Assembly (NCBI GenBank): GCA_052161605.1 | Contig: CP197409.1 | DNA: 64,000 nucleotides | From: JBKCUI01 sp052161605 | GTDB lineage: Bacteria > Planctomycetota > Planctomycetia > Pirellulales > Pirellulaceae | Reading direction: 5' to 3' (one strand) | Shown: piece by piece, positions 34,454-43,276 of the stretch | Layout of the letters: the number at the start of each line of letters is the position of its first letter | Position numbering within the stretch: the stretch's first letter is position 1 | The notes under the pieces: model-generated | The model's input: the letters and a program-made list of their open reading frames with translations, nothing else | Told to the model about the DNA's origin: nothing | Databases searched by the model: none | Made by a program: the position numbers and the translations under genes

Positions 34454-34911
34454 ATGCCACGACAAAAACGAGTCGATGAGGCCGGAGTCATTTACCACGC
34501 CATCAATCGCGAGAGTTGGGAGGGACACGACATGTTTGCATCGCGGCACGTTAAATTTGAGGGGCTACAAAAATGCAACGTCCGGAGGTGTTTACACCCT
34601 TAGGATATTCACACCGCTAGAGATAAGAGAAACGCAAGAGGAACAATGATCGACTGTTTTCAAGCTAACTCTTGTGTCACTCTCATCTCTCGCGGTGTAA
34701 TCCTGCCAACCCTCCGGCGTTGCGGGATATTCTGGGACACAGCATTTTTACCGTTTTTATGGATTGGACCGCCAGGCAATTGGTAAAGGGCAAACGAGGA
34801 GCAACCCCAGCAGATGCCGCTCCCATTTTCCTGCGACTAGGTTTGACGGAAGAGGTGTGGGGCGAGTTAGTACGGGACTTTGGCAAGCTCTTTCAGTGCG
34901 GTGGCGGGTAA
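34454..34911 (+). pseudogene. Broken RAYT (REP-associated tyrosine transposase, Y1) gene
   Basis: Two pieces remain. From ATG 34454 the frame gives MPRQKRVDEAGVIYHAINRE, the start of RAYT/Y1 transposases, but it soon loses similarity. From about 34738 another stretch gives FMDWTARQLVKGKRGATPAD and LGLTEEVWGELVRDFGKLF, the C-terminal end of the same type. The catalytic HUH core and Tyr between them are gone, replaced by a ~150-base block that includes the 106-bp palindrome. Inactive. RAYT enzymes are known to mobilise REP-type hairpins. Confidence 0.8.
34605..34710. repeat. 106-bp palindromic element, copy 2 (inside the RAYT relic)
   Basis: Same length and about 90 percent identical to 12264-12369. 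Outside it the sequence CAACGTCCGGAGG (34577) is answered by CCTCCGGCGTTG (34711), extending the inverted symmetry beyond the 106 bases. It interrupts the transposase between its N- and C-terminal parts. Confidence 0.85.
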
Positions 34912-35389
34912 ACCGAGAGTGATTGACTCGACCAGGAGCCCTCGGCGGCAACAGCGTTACAACACCCGTCCGCGTACGCGGGAGCTTCTTTCGAGCTAGC
35001 TTGTCGCGTTGCGGTAACGTAAGCCATGCACATATAGCCCGCGAGTCCGTGATTTTCTTTTGGCTTTCCGACAAGAGCGGGGAAGCGGTCTGTTCTCAAG
35101 GTCCGCGATTCCTGTATTCCTCTGTTATCGAGCTTCGCAAGAGCGATTGTTTCTGAAAGAAGTAGTCCCGATTGAGCACCGACCACTTTCTTGCATGTCA
35201 TCATCATGGCAGGTACAATTCGACGGTCGATGAAAATGCTGTGTCCCCCATGTGCTTTCCAAGTTCCAGCGGAAACCGAGCCAGCGGCAAGGGGCTTTTG
35301 GAGTTAAGCGGTGCTGGGAATATCGAGTTGTTCTCCTGCGATCCGAAACGCAATTTCAGAGCAGCATTATGGAGCGAGCAACTTTAGCG
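34912..35389. other. Gene-free or decayed stretch
   Basis: About 480 bases between the RAYT relic and the antitoxin-like gene. ORFs such as 34923-35156 lack family similarity. This is where a toxin partner for the gene at 35390 might be expected downstream of it, but I see no recognisable remnant. Confidence 0.4.
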
Positions 35390-35863
35390 TCACCCAGGCA
35401 TCCCACTTCTAAGCTCATACACCATATTCCAAAGTCGGTCGATTTCGCCTCGTTCGATTACTTCCATCGGCTTGAGGCCGTCAAACGCATCATTCGGCTC
35501 TTGAAACCAATTACCCAGCGAATCCACTTCTGCAACATCGCCGAGTGCTTCCAGCAATCGATAGACTTCATTGTAGGGCCTCTTGAGCTTTTCCGCAGTG
35601 TCCGTTTCTGACTCTACCTTTGCAATCGTCCGTTCAGAGACATTCACAACGCGACCAAAGAGAGGCCGCGACATACCGAGTCGATCCCGCAATTCGAGCT
35701 TGGATTCACTTCCTAGTCGGAGCAAGCCCTTGCCCTTGAGCCCAGGAATCGCCTTCGATTGGACGAGACCCGATGCTTTGGCGGCAACCGCCTTTCTCGC
35801 AACTCTCGCTGGCAGTGCGTCTTTCTTAGACGAGGGAACTGATTTTCTCGTTCTTGTGGTCAT
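35390..35863 (-). CDS. Orphan Xre/MbcA/ParS-type antitoxin-like protein
   Basis: 157 residues. After a basic Ala/Lys-rich leader (~45 residues), the segment ELRDRLGMSRPLFGRVVNVS-ERTIAKVE is a helix-turn-helix of the Xre type. The rest (KRPYNEVYRLLEALGDVAEV, LGNWFQEPNDAFDGLKPMEV) matches the DUF2384/MbcA-ParS-Xre antitoxin C-terminal toxin-binding region, including the GNWFQEPNDAFDGLKP pattern. These proteins normally pair with RES-domain toxins that degrade NAD+. No RES gene lies on either side here, so it is an orphan. The long basic leader is atypical. Confidence 0.8.
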   Translation of the reverse strand: MTTRTRKSVPSSKKDALPARVARKAVAAKASGLVQSKAIPGLKGKGLLRLGSESKLELRDRLGMSRPLFGRVVNVSERTIAKVESETDTAEKLKRPYNEVYRLLEALGDVAEVDSLGNWFQEPNDAFDGLKPMEVIERGEIDRLWNMVYELRSGMPG

Positions 35864-36036
35864 GTAACATGCCTCCTGGTTCAGCGGCGGTTCTCCAAAT
35901 CCCCCTATGAAACAGCACGTTTAGCTCGTGCAGCTTATGCAGATTTGCTTTCGATTCTGGCCGCGATTGCTGTATTCCCATGGAATCGTACTTCGCAGGA
36001 CTAGATCAAGCCCTCGGCTGTCGGCACTCCTGTAGG

Positions 36037-37527
36037 CTAGTTGGATGGTCCGAAGTATTTTTTAACGATCCACTCGGGTTGCCATTGATCGGGCGGTCGC
36101 TTCTGGTCCGAGAAATCAAACGGCGGGGGAGAAACACTTTTAGAAGACACTTCTACTTGGTCGTTCATAGTCCCTTGCCATCGTTGCATCAATTCGAGTA
36201 GCCGAGCCACATCGGATTGCCGCTCGGGCTCATCGATTAGGTTTCTCGTTTCGTTCGGATCTTGCTCCAAATCAAAGAGTTGTAAGTGCTGAATCTTGGG
36301 ATAGGCTATCAATTTCCATCGATCATCTCGAATGGCTCGCTGTATCTTTAGGTAGGGAAGAAAGATGCTGTCTCGAACCTCGGACTGGGCATCAGCCAAC
36401 ACGGGAGTGAGGCTCTTGCCAGCCAAGTTGTCTGGATAACCTATGCCAGCAAGCTCGCCTAATGTTGGGAACACATCCAGCAGATAGGCAAAGGCATTCG
36501 TCGACTGATCTGCGGGAATGCCGGGCCCGGAAAGTATGAGGGGGACGTGCATGCTGTGCTCGTAGACGTTTTGCTTTCCCAGCAAACCATGGCTGCCCAT
36601 GGCCAAGCCATTATCCGAGGCGAATACGATTATGGTTTCATCCCTACGTCCGGTTTCGTCAAGCGCTGCGAGTATCCGTCCGATCTGTTGATCCATGTGG
36701 GTGATCAATCCATAGTACTCGGCGATTTGCTCTCGAATCATTTTCTCTGGCCTCGGCCAAGGGGCCAGATTCTCATCGCGTAGATTCTTGAGCATGCCGT
36801 TATCAAAAGGGTGCTGGGGGGTAAAGTTTGCGGGTAACGGTGGCAACGTCTCATAGTAGGGGCCTACAAACTCGGCAGGTGGTTGGCGGGGATCGTGCGG
36901 TGCGGTAAAAGCAACGTAAGCAAAGAAGGGCTTGGTCGAGTCCGCTCGATTCAGGAAATCGATCGCGGCATCGGCAAAAAGAACGGACGAAAACGATTCA
37001 CCGATTCGCACGTCCGACAAGGCACCGTCAGGCAAGAGGTCACATATCGGCACCTTGGTGTGATCAGACATTCCACCGAACATAATGGACTTGCCCGACT
37101 GAAAGGCACGCAGCCAAGAGTCTCGTCCATTATGCCATTTGCCTGTGCGAAACGTTTGGTACCCCAACGAACCGAACCATTCCGGCATGAGCATTTCGTT
37201 TTTGAGGTTTTGCGTATCAATGTGCATCCACGATTTCGCGGTCAGCAGCATCGCTCGACTGGGAATGCAGACGGCACCGCTATTACCTCCTTGGACGTAG
37301 CACCGGCGGACGCTGGTGCCACCGCGAATCAAGGAATCGATGTGCGGAGTGCTGATATGAGGATTGCCATAAGCAGCGATTGCATCGGCTCGCATATCGT
37401 CTGCAAACAAGAACAGCACATTCGGTTTCCGAATATCTGCCCCCTGTGCGGAGCCAGTACACGCGGGATTCACCATCGCCAGAAGGGGCAATAACATCCA
37501 CCAAGCCACTGCAATTCTTCGTCCCAT
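36037..37527 (-). CDS. Secreted sulfatase (formylglycine type)
   Basis: 496 residues. A hydrophobic signal peptide (VAWWMLLPLLAMVNPACTGS) precedes a complete alkaline-phosphatase-fold sulfatase. NVLFLFADDMRAD gives the first metal ligands, and AVCIPSRAMLL carries the CxPSR signature (Cys87, to be converted to formylglycine). TIIVFASDNGLAMGSHGLLGK supplies the second metal site. It removes sulfate esters from carbohydrates such as algal polysaccharides, outside the cytoplasm. Sulfatases are typical in Pirellulaceae. The convergent/divergent neighbours give no substrate clue. Confidence 0.94.
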   Translation of the reverse strand: MGRRIAVAWWMLLPLLAMVNPACTGSAQGADIRKPNVLFLFADDMRADAIAAYGNPHISTPHIDSLIRGGTSVRRCYVQGGNSGAVCIPSRAMLLTAKSWMHIDTQNLKNEMLMPEWFGSLGYQTFRTGKWHNGRDSWLRAFQSGKSIMFGGMSDHTKVPICDLLPDGALSDVRIGESFSSVLFADAAIDFLNRADSTKPFFAYVAFTAPHDPRQPPAEFVGPYYETLPPLPANFTPQHPFDNGMLKNLRDENLAPWPRPEKMIREQIAEYYGLITHMDQQIGRILAALDETGRRDETIIVFASDNGLAMGSHGLLGKQNVYEHSMHVPLILSGPGIPADQSTNAFAYLLDVFPTLGELAGIGYPDNLAGKSLTPVLADAQSEVRDSIFLPYLKIQRAIRDDRWKLIAYPKIQHLQLFDLEQDPNETRNLIDEPERQSDVARLLELMQRWQGTMNDQVEVSSKSVSPPPFDFSDQKRPPDQWQPEWIVKKYFGPSN

Positions 37528-37637
37528 AGCTATTCCTTTCCGTTCTAGAGTTGTATGCTAACTATCATACTGCACGCGGGGGATGCGTTTTTATAGGCTC
37601 CCGATTTTCAGCGTTCTGGACTGTTCACTTCGTAGTT

Positions 37638-37964
37638 ATGAATCCGACACCTGTATCCTTGAAAACCACGGAAAATCGCTCTCTTGAAATGGAATGGAGC
37701 GATGGAGTTCGCCTCAATTATCCCTACAAAAAGTTGCGGGATAGCTGCCCCTGCGCCACGTGTCGAGAAAAAAAGCGTGCTCAGAAAGATAAACCGAAGA
37801 ATATTCTCAGTATTTTGTCAGCAGAAGAAACAGTGCCTCTAGCGATTGCGGCGATGCGACCAGTAGGAAATTACGCCTACAACATCACTTTTTCCGATGG
37901 ACATAGCTCAGGGCTGTATACAATAGAGTTATTGCGGTCGTTGGGAGAGCCCATCGTCGCATAG
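37638..37964 (+). CDS. DUF971 domain protein
   Basis: 108 residues from ATG 37638; the longer frame from 37551 has no family similarity. NRSLEMEWSDGVRLNYPYKK, LRDSCPCATCREKK and NYAYNITFSDGHSSGLYTIE are the DUF971 pattern (also the N-terminal part of gamma-butyrobetaine hydroxylase). The CxCxxC cluster suggests metal or Fe-S binding. Stand-alone DUF971 proteins are linked to Fe-S cluster handling in some bacteria, but that is only context. Single gene. Confidence 0.88.
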   Translation: MNPTPVSLKTTENRSLEMEWSDGVRLNYPYKKLRDSCPCATCREKKRAQKDKPKNILSILSAEETVPLAIAAMRPVGNYAYNITFSDGHSSGLYTIELLRSLGEPIVA

Positions 37965-38022
37965 ATTTATTGCTGTTTCCGATTCCTGCTCGAATAGGTT
38001 TCGCTTGAGTCCTATTCTCCGA

Positions 38023-38520
38023 ATGTCTGAAATGATCCAAACTGCAATCGAACGCGTCCATCGAAATGAGCGGACGGAGGAATTGTTGTTGGTGGGATGG
38101 TGTGAATCGGTATCGTTACCTGGGTTGGGAGTCGAAGGGCTAACGGCAAAGCTGGATACCGGTGCCGTGATTTCTTCGTTGCATGCAACCCATATCGAGT
38201 ACTATTCTAAGAAGCGAGTTGACTACGTTCGGTTCCGCACGTTTGACCAAGCGATGGCCCCCACGGACATCATCCGATGTGAGGCGAAGCTTGTTGATCG
38301 CAAAAGCATCCGCAGCTCGAATGGAAGTGTAGAAATTAGACCGGTTGTCGAGACTTCGTTATTCCTAGGCGGTTTCGAATGGACAATTGAGTTGTCCCTC
38401 AACGATCGATCCAAACTGGAGTGCCCCCTCTTATTAGGTCGATTGGCGCTTCAATCAAGATGCTTGATCGATTGCTCTCGACGGTACGTTCTCAGTACTG
38501 CGCTCGATGTCAGTCGCTAG
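38023..38520 (+). CDS. Retropepsin-like protein, ATP-dependent zinc protease family (RimB-type)
   Basis: 165 residues from ATG 38023; further ATG and TTG options lie within 18 bases. VGWCESVSLPGLGVEGLTAK followed by LDTGAVISSLHATHIE is the diagnostic LDTGAxxSxLHA motif of the PF05618 family (once called ATP-dependent zinc proteases, with an aspartic-protease-like fold). The closing CPLLLGRLALQSRCLIDCSR is also conserved. The Asp of LDTGA is expected to be essential. Members next to rimK process its poly-glutamate products; rimK is not beside it here. Confidence 0.85.
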   Translation: MSEMIQTAIERVHRNERTEELLLVGWCESVSLPGLGVEGLTAKLDTGAVISSLHATHIEYYSKKRVDYVRFRTFDQAMAPTDIIRCEAKLVDRKSIRSSNGSVEIRPVVETSLFLGGFEWTIELSLNDRSKLECPLLLGRLALQSRCLIDCSRRYVLSTALDVSR

Positions 38521-38549
38521 ATTTTTCTTATAGGACTTAATTGTAACCA

Positions 38550-38975
38550 CTAAATTCGCGCGTACGTTCGTTTCCAATTCGCGATAGCGATACCGAGAAT
38601 CATTCGAACTCCGTGCAAGGCTAACACCAACCCAACGGTGGCATCGATAGCCAATGGCCATCGAATCCTAGCAATCCCACCATTCGCCAACGACTGTACC
38701 GTCCCCTTCCAATTCAGGAATTCGAAGTACAGCACTGATGGCCCGAGTACAACAGCGAGCAAGCCAGCAAGCATCCAAAGACCGGGATCGGTTCGCCACC
38801 TACGTAAGCGCAGTCCATAGATTCCCATTGAGAACATTGCAAAGCCTGAGAAAAAGCCAAAGCCCCAACCGTTAGGCAAGCGGAATTGTAGGACCATCAA
38901 GCCAATCCCCAGAGCCAGGAACACTCTGCTGCTGGCAACGAATTGATCTAGCTGAGAATCTCTAGGAAGTAGCAT
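38550..38975 (-). CDS. Small integral membrane protein, hypothetical
   Basis: 141 residues with four hydrophobic segments (about 16-32, 36-55, 65-85 and 105-130), for example VFLALGIGLMVLQF and GLWMLAGLLAVVLGPSVLYF. Charged residues (RLRRWRTDP) lie in one loop. No named family. It is convergent with the gene ending at 38520. Confidence 0.65.
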   Translation of the reverse strand: MLLPRDSQLDQFVASSRVFLALGIGLMVLQFRLPNGWGFGFFSGFAMFSMGIYGLRLRRWRTDPGLWMLAGLLAVVLGPSVLYFEFLNWKGTVQSLANGGIARIRWPLAIDATVGLVLALHGVRMILGIAIANWKRTYARI

Positions 38976-39178
38976 ATTTCGGCTTCGATCTTACCACGAA
39001 CCGGCGACAAGCTTCATTGTAATGGATTCTATTGGGTAATTATTGCGATGGGTAGCTGTTCAGCTAATTGACCTATTTTGTGGAAATGCCCCACGGGAAT
39101 ATCTGTGACTGGGGCCGCAAATTCGCTTTCTTGCTGCCATCAACCATTAGCGATATACTGCTATTAAGGAGTCAGGAG

Positions 39179-39427
39179 ATGAATGAAGCCGATTTACTCA
39201 CGAGAATATCAACGAATCCCGCAATTCTTGGCGGAAAACCCGTGGTGCGAGGCACCCGGCTTTCTGTTGAGTTTATCCTCAAGTTGCTTGCTCACGGAAC
39301 GAGTTCGCAGGAAATCCTTGAAGAGTATCCTGGGTTGCAAGAAAGTGACATTCAGGCCTGCTTGCTGTTCGCTTCAAGATCCATTGCAAACACTTCGTTT
39401 ATGCCATTGGTCGCGGAACCGGCATAA
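39179..39427 (+). CDS. DUF433 antitoxin-like protein
   Basis: 82 residues from ATG 39179, which follows AAGGAGTCAGGAG; the 39068 start is not needed. LTRISTNPAILGGKPVVRGT, then FILKLLAHGTSSQEILEEYP and ESDIQACLLFASRSI, give a complete DUF433 domain including the GGKPVVRGTR motif. It would regulate a DUF5615 toxin gene directly downstream; only a 5' trace of such a gene remains (next entry). Probably an orphan regulator. Confidence 0.9.
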   Translation: MNEADLLTRISTNPAILGGKPVVRGTRLSVEFILKLLAHGTSSQEILEEYPGLQESDIQACLLFASRSIANTSFMPLVAEPA

Positions 39428-39511
39428 ATGAGGTTTTTGATCGCAGGCCTAAGTAGCGAGAAACGTAAGGTTCACCTGGGCAAGCCAAGTGCATTATCCG
39501 TTAGTAGTTAA
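39428..39511 (+). pseudogene. Remnant of a DUF5615 toxin start
   Basis: ATGAGGTTTTTGATC right after the antitoxin stop encodes MRFLI, the standard opening of DUF5615 toxins. The next residues (AGLSSEKRKVH) have nothing of the family, and a stop follows after 27 codons. The body of the toxin has been deleted. Confidence 0.55.
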
Positions 39512-39768
39512 TCAATTGAAGAGAAAACCTCCATCGCAATATGCACCCACGCATCGGCGGATTTTACTAGCGCGAGCCGTAGCGATCTCGTCTCAAAGTA
39601 ATTTAACGCGACCAAGGGGAAGTAACAAAACGATGCTATAGAAATTGCAATCAATGCTGCTGCGCCAAGCTTCTCGAGCGATCGCTGCCAATCACAAGCA
39701 TAATAGGCAAGGAGAATTCCAATGGGTAATAGTGGAACCATGAAACCCAAAATCATGCAACGCTTCAC
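39508..39768 (-). CDS. Small membrane protein, hypothetical
   Basis: 86 residues with two hydrophobic segments (ILGFMVPLLPIGILLAYYA; ALIAISIASFCYFPLVAL) and a helical tail. No family recognised. It touches the 3' end of the toxin remnant. Its coding status is moderately supported by composition only. Confidence 0.45.
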   Translation of the reverse strand: MKRCMILGFMVPLLPIGILLAYYACDWQRSLEKLGAAALIAISIASFCYFPLVALNYFETRSLRLALVKSADAWVHIAMEVFSSID

Positions 39769-39967
39769 TCGTAAATTTCCGTGCTTGAGCCATTCCAGGA
39801 CTTTTTCGTTGTCTGTCAGTAGGCTGTATAGATGGCAGAGCTAGGCGGTCTTTTCGGATTTTTTTAACGGCTATACCGGATCGGTTGCTCGGAATCTCGT
39901 CTACTGCGATCGAGGGAGGGCAACTGGGGGGGCCTGGTGCATGCTCTTGGCTTGTTAACGATCTGGC

Positions 39968-40540
39968 TTAAAGGGACGGGCTTCGTTTACACCACTCGCC
40001 ATAGGGCAATCGAAGCTTCGCGACTCGCTTCATCCCACGGGACATGTAAAAGTGAAGGATTCGTTCTGACAAGGACATTCGATCTGCAAGAAACCCAAGT
40101 TTCTCGATAACTCGGATCGAGCGACGATTGCTTGTAAATGCACAGGCTACGAACTCGATATCGTTCCTTGTGGCAAAACGCTTCTGGAACAGTTGTTCTA
40201 ACGCCTGAACCATCAATCCTTGCCCCCAAAACTCAGGACGCAAGTTCCAACCAAGCTGAATAACGAGAACTCCGTTTTTCCTCATGGAGCAGGCCTCTGA
40301 GATATGACCTGCAACGCTACTATCAACCAAAATAGTCGAGCATTTAAAGCCTACAGCAGGAATCTCAGGACCAGGTTGGGCAGAAGACACATAGCTTCCG
40401 GAAATCTCAAAAATCGACGGCGCATACTGCATTCCACGCAACCGTGGGTCCCATCGCAAACGATCGATTTGTGTCGCATCTTCTGCCGTCGCATCGCGTA
40501 TGATCACGGAACCTGGTTGCCGGGCATCTCTTTTGAACAA
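39968..40540 (-). CDS. GNAT family N-acetyltransferase (RimJ/RimL-like)
   Basis: 190 residues. VIQLGWNLRPEFWGQGLMVQ followed by ALEQLF is the acetyl-CoA binding motif A (Q/RxxGxG/A variant), and FTSNRRSIRVIEKLGF is the typical C-terminal segment in RimJ/RimL-type enzymes. The substrate cannot be predicted. It is convergent-adjacent to the phosphoketolase gene on the same strand, about 70 bases away. Confidence 0.85.
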   Translation of the reverse strand: MFKRDARQPGSVIIRDATAEDATQIDRLRWDPRLRGMQYAPSIFEISGSYVSSAQPGPEIPAVGFKCSTILVDSSVAGHISEACSMRKNGVLVIQLGWNLRPEFWGQGLMVQALEQLFQKRFATRNDIEFVACAFTSNRRSIRVIEKLGFLADRMSLSERILHFYMSRGMKRVAKLRLPYGEWCKRSPSL

Positions 40541-40611
40541 TGCATTCCCTTGGTATATAAGGAGTCGATAACCTGGCTACAAGTGTTGCCTGGAGCCCAT
40601 GAAAAAAGCCC

Positions 40612-42987
40612 CTACATTTTTTTGCCCCACTTCCAATCCAGTATCTCCGGCATATCTTCGCCGTGTTCCGCAATGTATTGTTTGTGCTCGATGCGTTTAT
40701 CACGTAACGCCTGCTTTGCATACGCTGCACGTCCACTCAAGCCCGGTACGCGATCGATGACGTCGGCCACCAAATGGTATCGGTCGATGTCGTTCAGCAC
40801 ACACATATCGAAAGGAGTGGTCGTCGTGCCCTCTTCTTTGTAGCCACGCACGTGCAGATTTGTGTGGTTGGTTCGGCGATAGGTAAGCCTATGGATTAAC
40901 CATGGGTAACCGTGGAACGCGAAGATAATCGGTTTGTCGGTTGTGAAAAGTGAGTCGAAATCGGCGTCGTTCAAGCCGTGTGGATGCTCGCTCGTTGGTT
41001 GTAACTTCATGAGGTTGACAACGTTGATGACGCGCACCTTGAGTTCCGGGAAGAACTCTCGAAGCAGTTCTACCGCTGCCAACGTCTCTAACGTCGGCAC
41101 GTCGCCACAGCATGCCATAACGACGTCTGGCTCGCCATCTGAATCGTTGCTGGCCCACTTCCAAATACCGATGCCTGCCGTGCAATGCTTGATCGCTTCA
41201 TCCATGGTCAGCCACTGGGGAGATGGTTGTTTGCCCGCGACGACCACATTGACGTAGTTGCGGCTCTTGAGGCAATGCTGCGTCACGCACAAAAGCGTAT
41301 TTGCGTCAGGAGGCAAATAGACGCGTATGATTTCGGCCTTTTTGTTTACAACGTGATCTATGAAGCCGGGGTCTTGATGGCTGAATCCGTTATGGTCCTG
41401 CCTCCAAACGTGGGACGACAGCAAATAGTTGAGGGATGCGATCGGACGCCGCCAAGGAATATGGCTACATACCTTGAGCCACTTGGCGTGCTGGTTGAAC
41501 ATCGAATCGATGATATGGATGAATGCTTCGTAGCAACTGAAAAATCCATGGCGACCGGTGAGCAGATAACCTTCTAGCCAGCCCTGGCATTGGTGCTCAG
41601 AGAGAACTTCCATGACCCGTCCATCGGGTGATAGATGATCATCCTCGGGGTAGATGTCGGCAACGAAACAACGATCGGTTACCTCTAAGATATCCTGCCA
41701 TCGATTGGAGTTGTTTTCGTCGGGACTAAAGACGCGAAAGTTCTTGCTATCCAGATTGAGTTTCATCACGTCGCGAAGATATTGGCCCTGGACACGAGTC
41801 GCCTCGGCTATCGTTGCTCCGGGACTGGGTACGTCGACCGCGTAGTTCTTAAACTCCGGCAAACGAAGTTCCTTTAGCAGTTTGCCCCCGTTGGCATGCG
41901 GGTTCGCGCTCATGCGTCGTTCCCCTTTGGGAGCTAGCTCGGCGATCTCTGGCTTTAACCGCCCCGTTTCATCGAATAGTTCTTCGGGGCGATAGCTTTT
42001 CATCCATTGTTCCAGGATCTCGACATGGCCGGGCTTACCCATATCCCCCATCGGCACTTGATGGCTGCGCCAATAGTCCTCGCACTTTTTGCCATCGATC
42101 TCGGCTGGGCATGTCCATCCCTTAGGGGTGCGGAAAACAATCATTGGCCAGATCGGTCGCTTGACCGTTTTGCTGGAAGCCGTGGTGGAGCGAGCCTCGG
42201 CCCAGATCTGCTTGATCTCGGCGACCGCTTGATCTAGTACTGCGGCTAGCTCACTGTGCAGCTTCTCCGGTTCATGACCTTCGACGAAGTACGGTTTGTA
42301 GCCGTATCCCTCGAACATCTTTTGTAACTCTTCTTTTGGAATACGAGCTAGGAAGCAGGGATTCGCGATCTTGTAGCCGTTGAGATGCAGAATAGGTAGA
42401 ACACAACCATCGCGAGCGGGATTGAGGTATTTATTGCTGTGCCAGCTGGTTGCGAGGGGACCGGTTTCCGCTTCGCCGTCCCCCACAACGCAGGCGACAA
42501 TCAGGTCCGGGTTGTCGAATGCTGCTCCAAAGGCATGAGATAGCGCATAGCCGAGCTCTCCTCCTTCATGAATCGACCCGGGAGTCTCGGGGGCGACGTG
42601 GCTTGGAATGCCACCGGGAAAACTGAACTGCTTAAACAGCTTCTGCATACCCTCTTCGTCTTGAGTAATGTTGGGGTAAACCTCGCTGTAGGTGCCTTCC
42701 AAATAGGACAGGGCAACCAAAGACGGTCCACCGTGGCCGGGCCCGGTGATATAGAGCATGCTCAAATCGTCGCGTTGAATCACACGGTTGAGATGGACAT
42801 AAAGAAAATTTAGTCCGGGGGACGTTCCCCAATGTCCGAGCAGTCGCGGTTTGACGTGCTCTCGCTTCAAAGGTTCTCGAAGCAATGGGTTCTTGTACAG
42901 GTAGATTTGCCCAACGGACAAATAGTTCGACGCTCGCCAGTAAGCATCCATTTTGGCAAGCAACTCTGGACTCAGTGGGTTCGACAT
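40612..42987 (-). CDS. xfp: Phosphoketolase (xylulose-5-phosphate/fructose-6-phosphate)
   Basis: 791 residues, normal length. It splits xylulose 5-phosphate or fructose 6-phosphate with phosphate to acetyl phosphate using thiamine diphosphate. Motifs: GHWGTSPGLNFLYVHLNRVI near the N-terminus, ITGPGHGGPSLVALSYLEGT, VVGDGEAETGPLATSWHSNK (ThDP-binding GDGxxxxG), FRVFSPDENNSNRWQDILEV and the C-terminal RTNHTNLHVRGYKEEGTTTT. In planctomycetes this enzyme is uncommon relative to standard glycolysis; it is present and looks intact. The start follows AAAGGGATAAA. No acetate kinase gene is adjacent in the window. Confidence 0.95.
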   Translation of the reverse strand: MSNPLSPELLAKMDAYWRASNYLSVGQIYLYKNPLLREPLKREHVKPRLLGHWGTSPGLNFLYVHLNRVIQRDDLSMLYITGPGHGGPSLVALSYLEGTYSEVYPNITQDEEGMQKLFKQFSFPGGIPSHVAPETPGSIHEGGELGYALSHAFGAAFDNPDLIVACVVGDGEAETGPLATSWHSNKYLNPARDGCVLPILHLNGYKIANPCFLARIPKEELQKMFEGYGYKPYFVEGHEPEKLHSELAAVLDQAVAEIKQIWAEARSTTASSKTVKRPIWPMIVFRTPKGWTCPAEIDGKKCEDYWRSHQVPMGDMGKPGHVEILEQWMKSYRPEELFDETGRLKPEIAELAPKGERRMSANPHANGGKLLKELRLPEFKNYAVDVPSPGATIAEATRVQGQYLRDVMKLNLDSKNFRVFSPDENNSNRWQDILEVTDRCFVADIYPEDDHLSPDGRVMEVLSEHQCQGWLEGYLLTGRHGFFSCYEAFIHIIDSMFNQHAKWLKVCSHIPWRRPIASLNYLLSSHVWRQDHNGFSHQDPGFIDHVVNKKAEIIRVYLPPDANTLLCVTQHCLKSRNYVNVVVAGKQPSPQWLTMDEAIKHCTAGIGIWKWASNDSDGEPDVVMACCGDVPTLETLAAVELLREFFPELKVRVINVVNLMKLQPTSEHPHGLNDADFDSLFTTDKPIIFAFHGYPWLIHRLTYRRTNHTNLHVRGYKEEGTTTTPFDMCVLNDIDRYHLVADVIDRVPGLSGRAAYAKQALRDKRIEHKQYIAEHGEDMPEILDWKWGKKM

Positions 42988-43276
42988 TTTATCCCTTTCG
43001 TTTTGGGGTAGGCTCTCGCACCGGTGAGCATATCTGTTCAGCCACTTTTTTCAACCGGCAGTAGGTGGTATCCAAGTCCGTCCCGTTCGGTTTCGACTGG
43101 CTACCCATAATACGCATGCTCCGAGAGCTAGCGACTATTATCTCAATGGAAAATGGTGACAAAGGGGCTAGGCCCGAAAACCTCATTCAAAGTCGCGAGT
43201 TCCTGCCTAGCACAGATTGAGTCAGTCCGATAAGGTTTGGATTGGCGAAGCACATCGTGAGGAATGCAGGAAAAAA

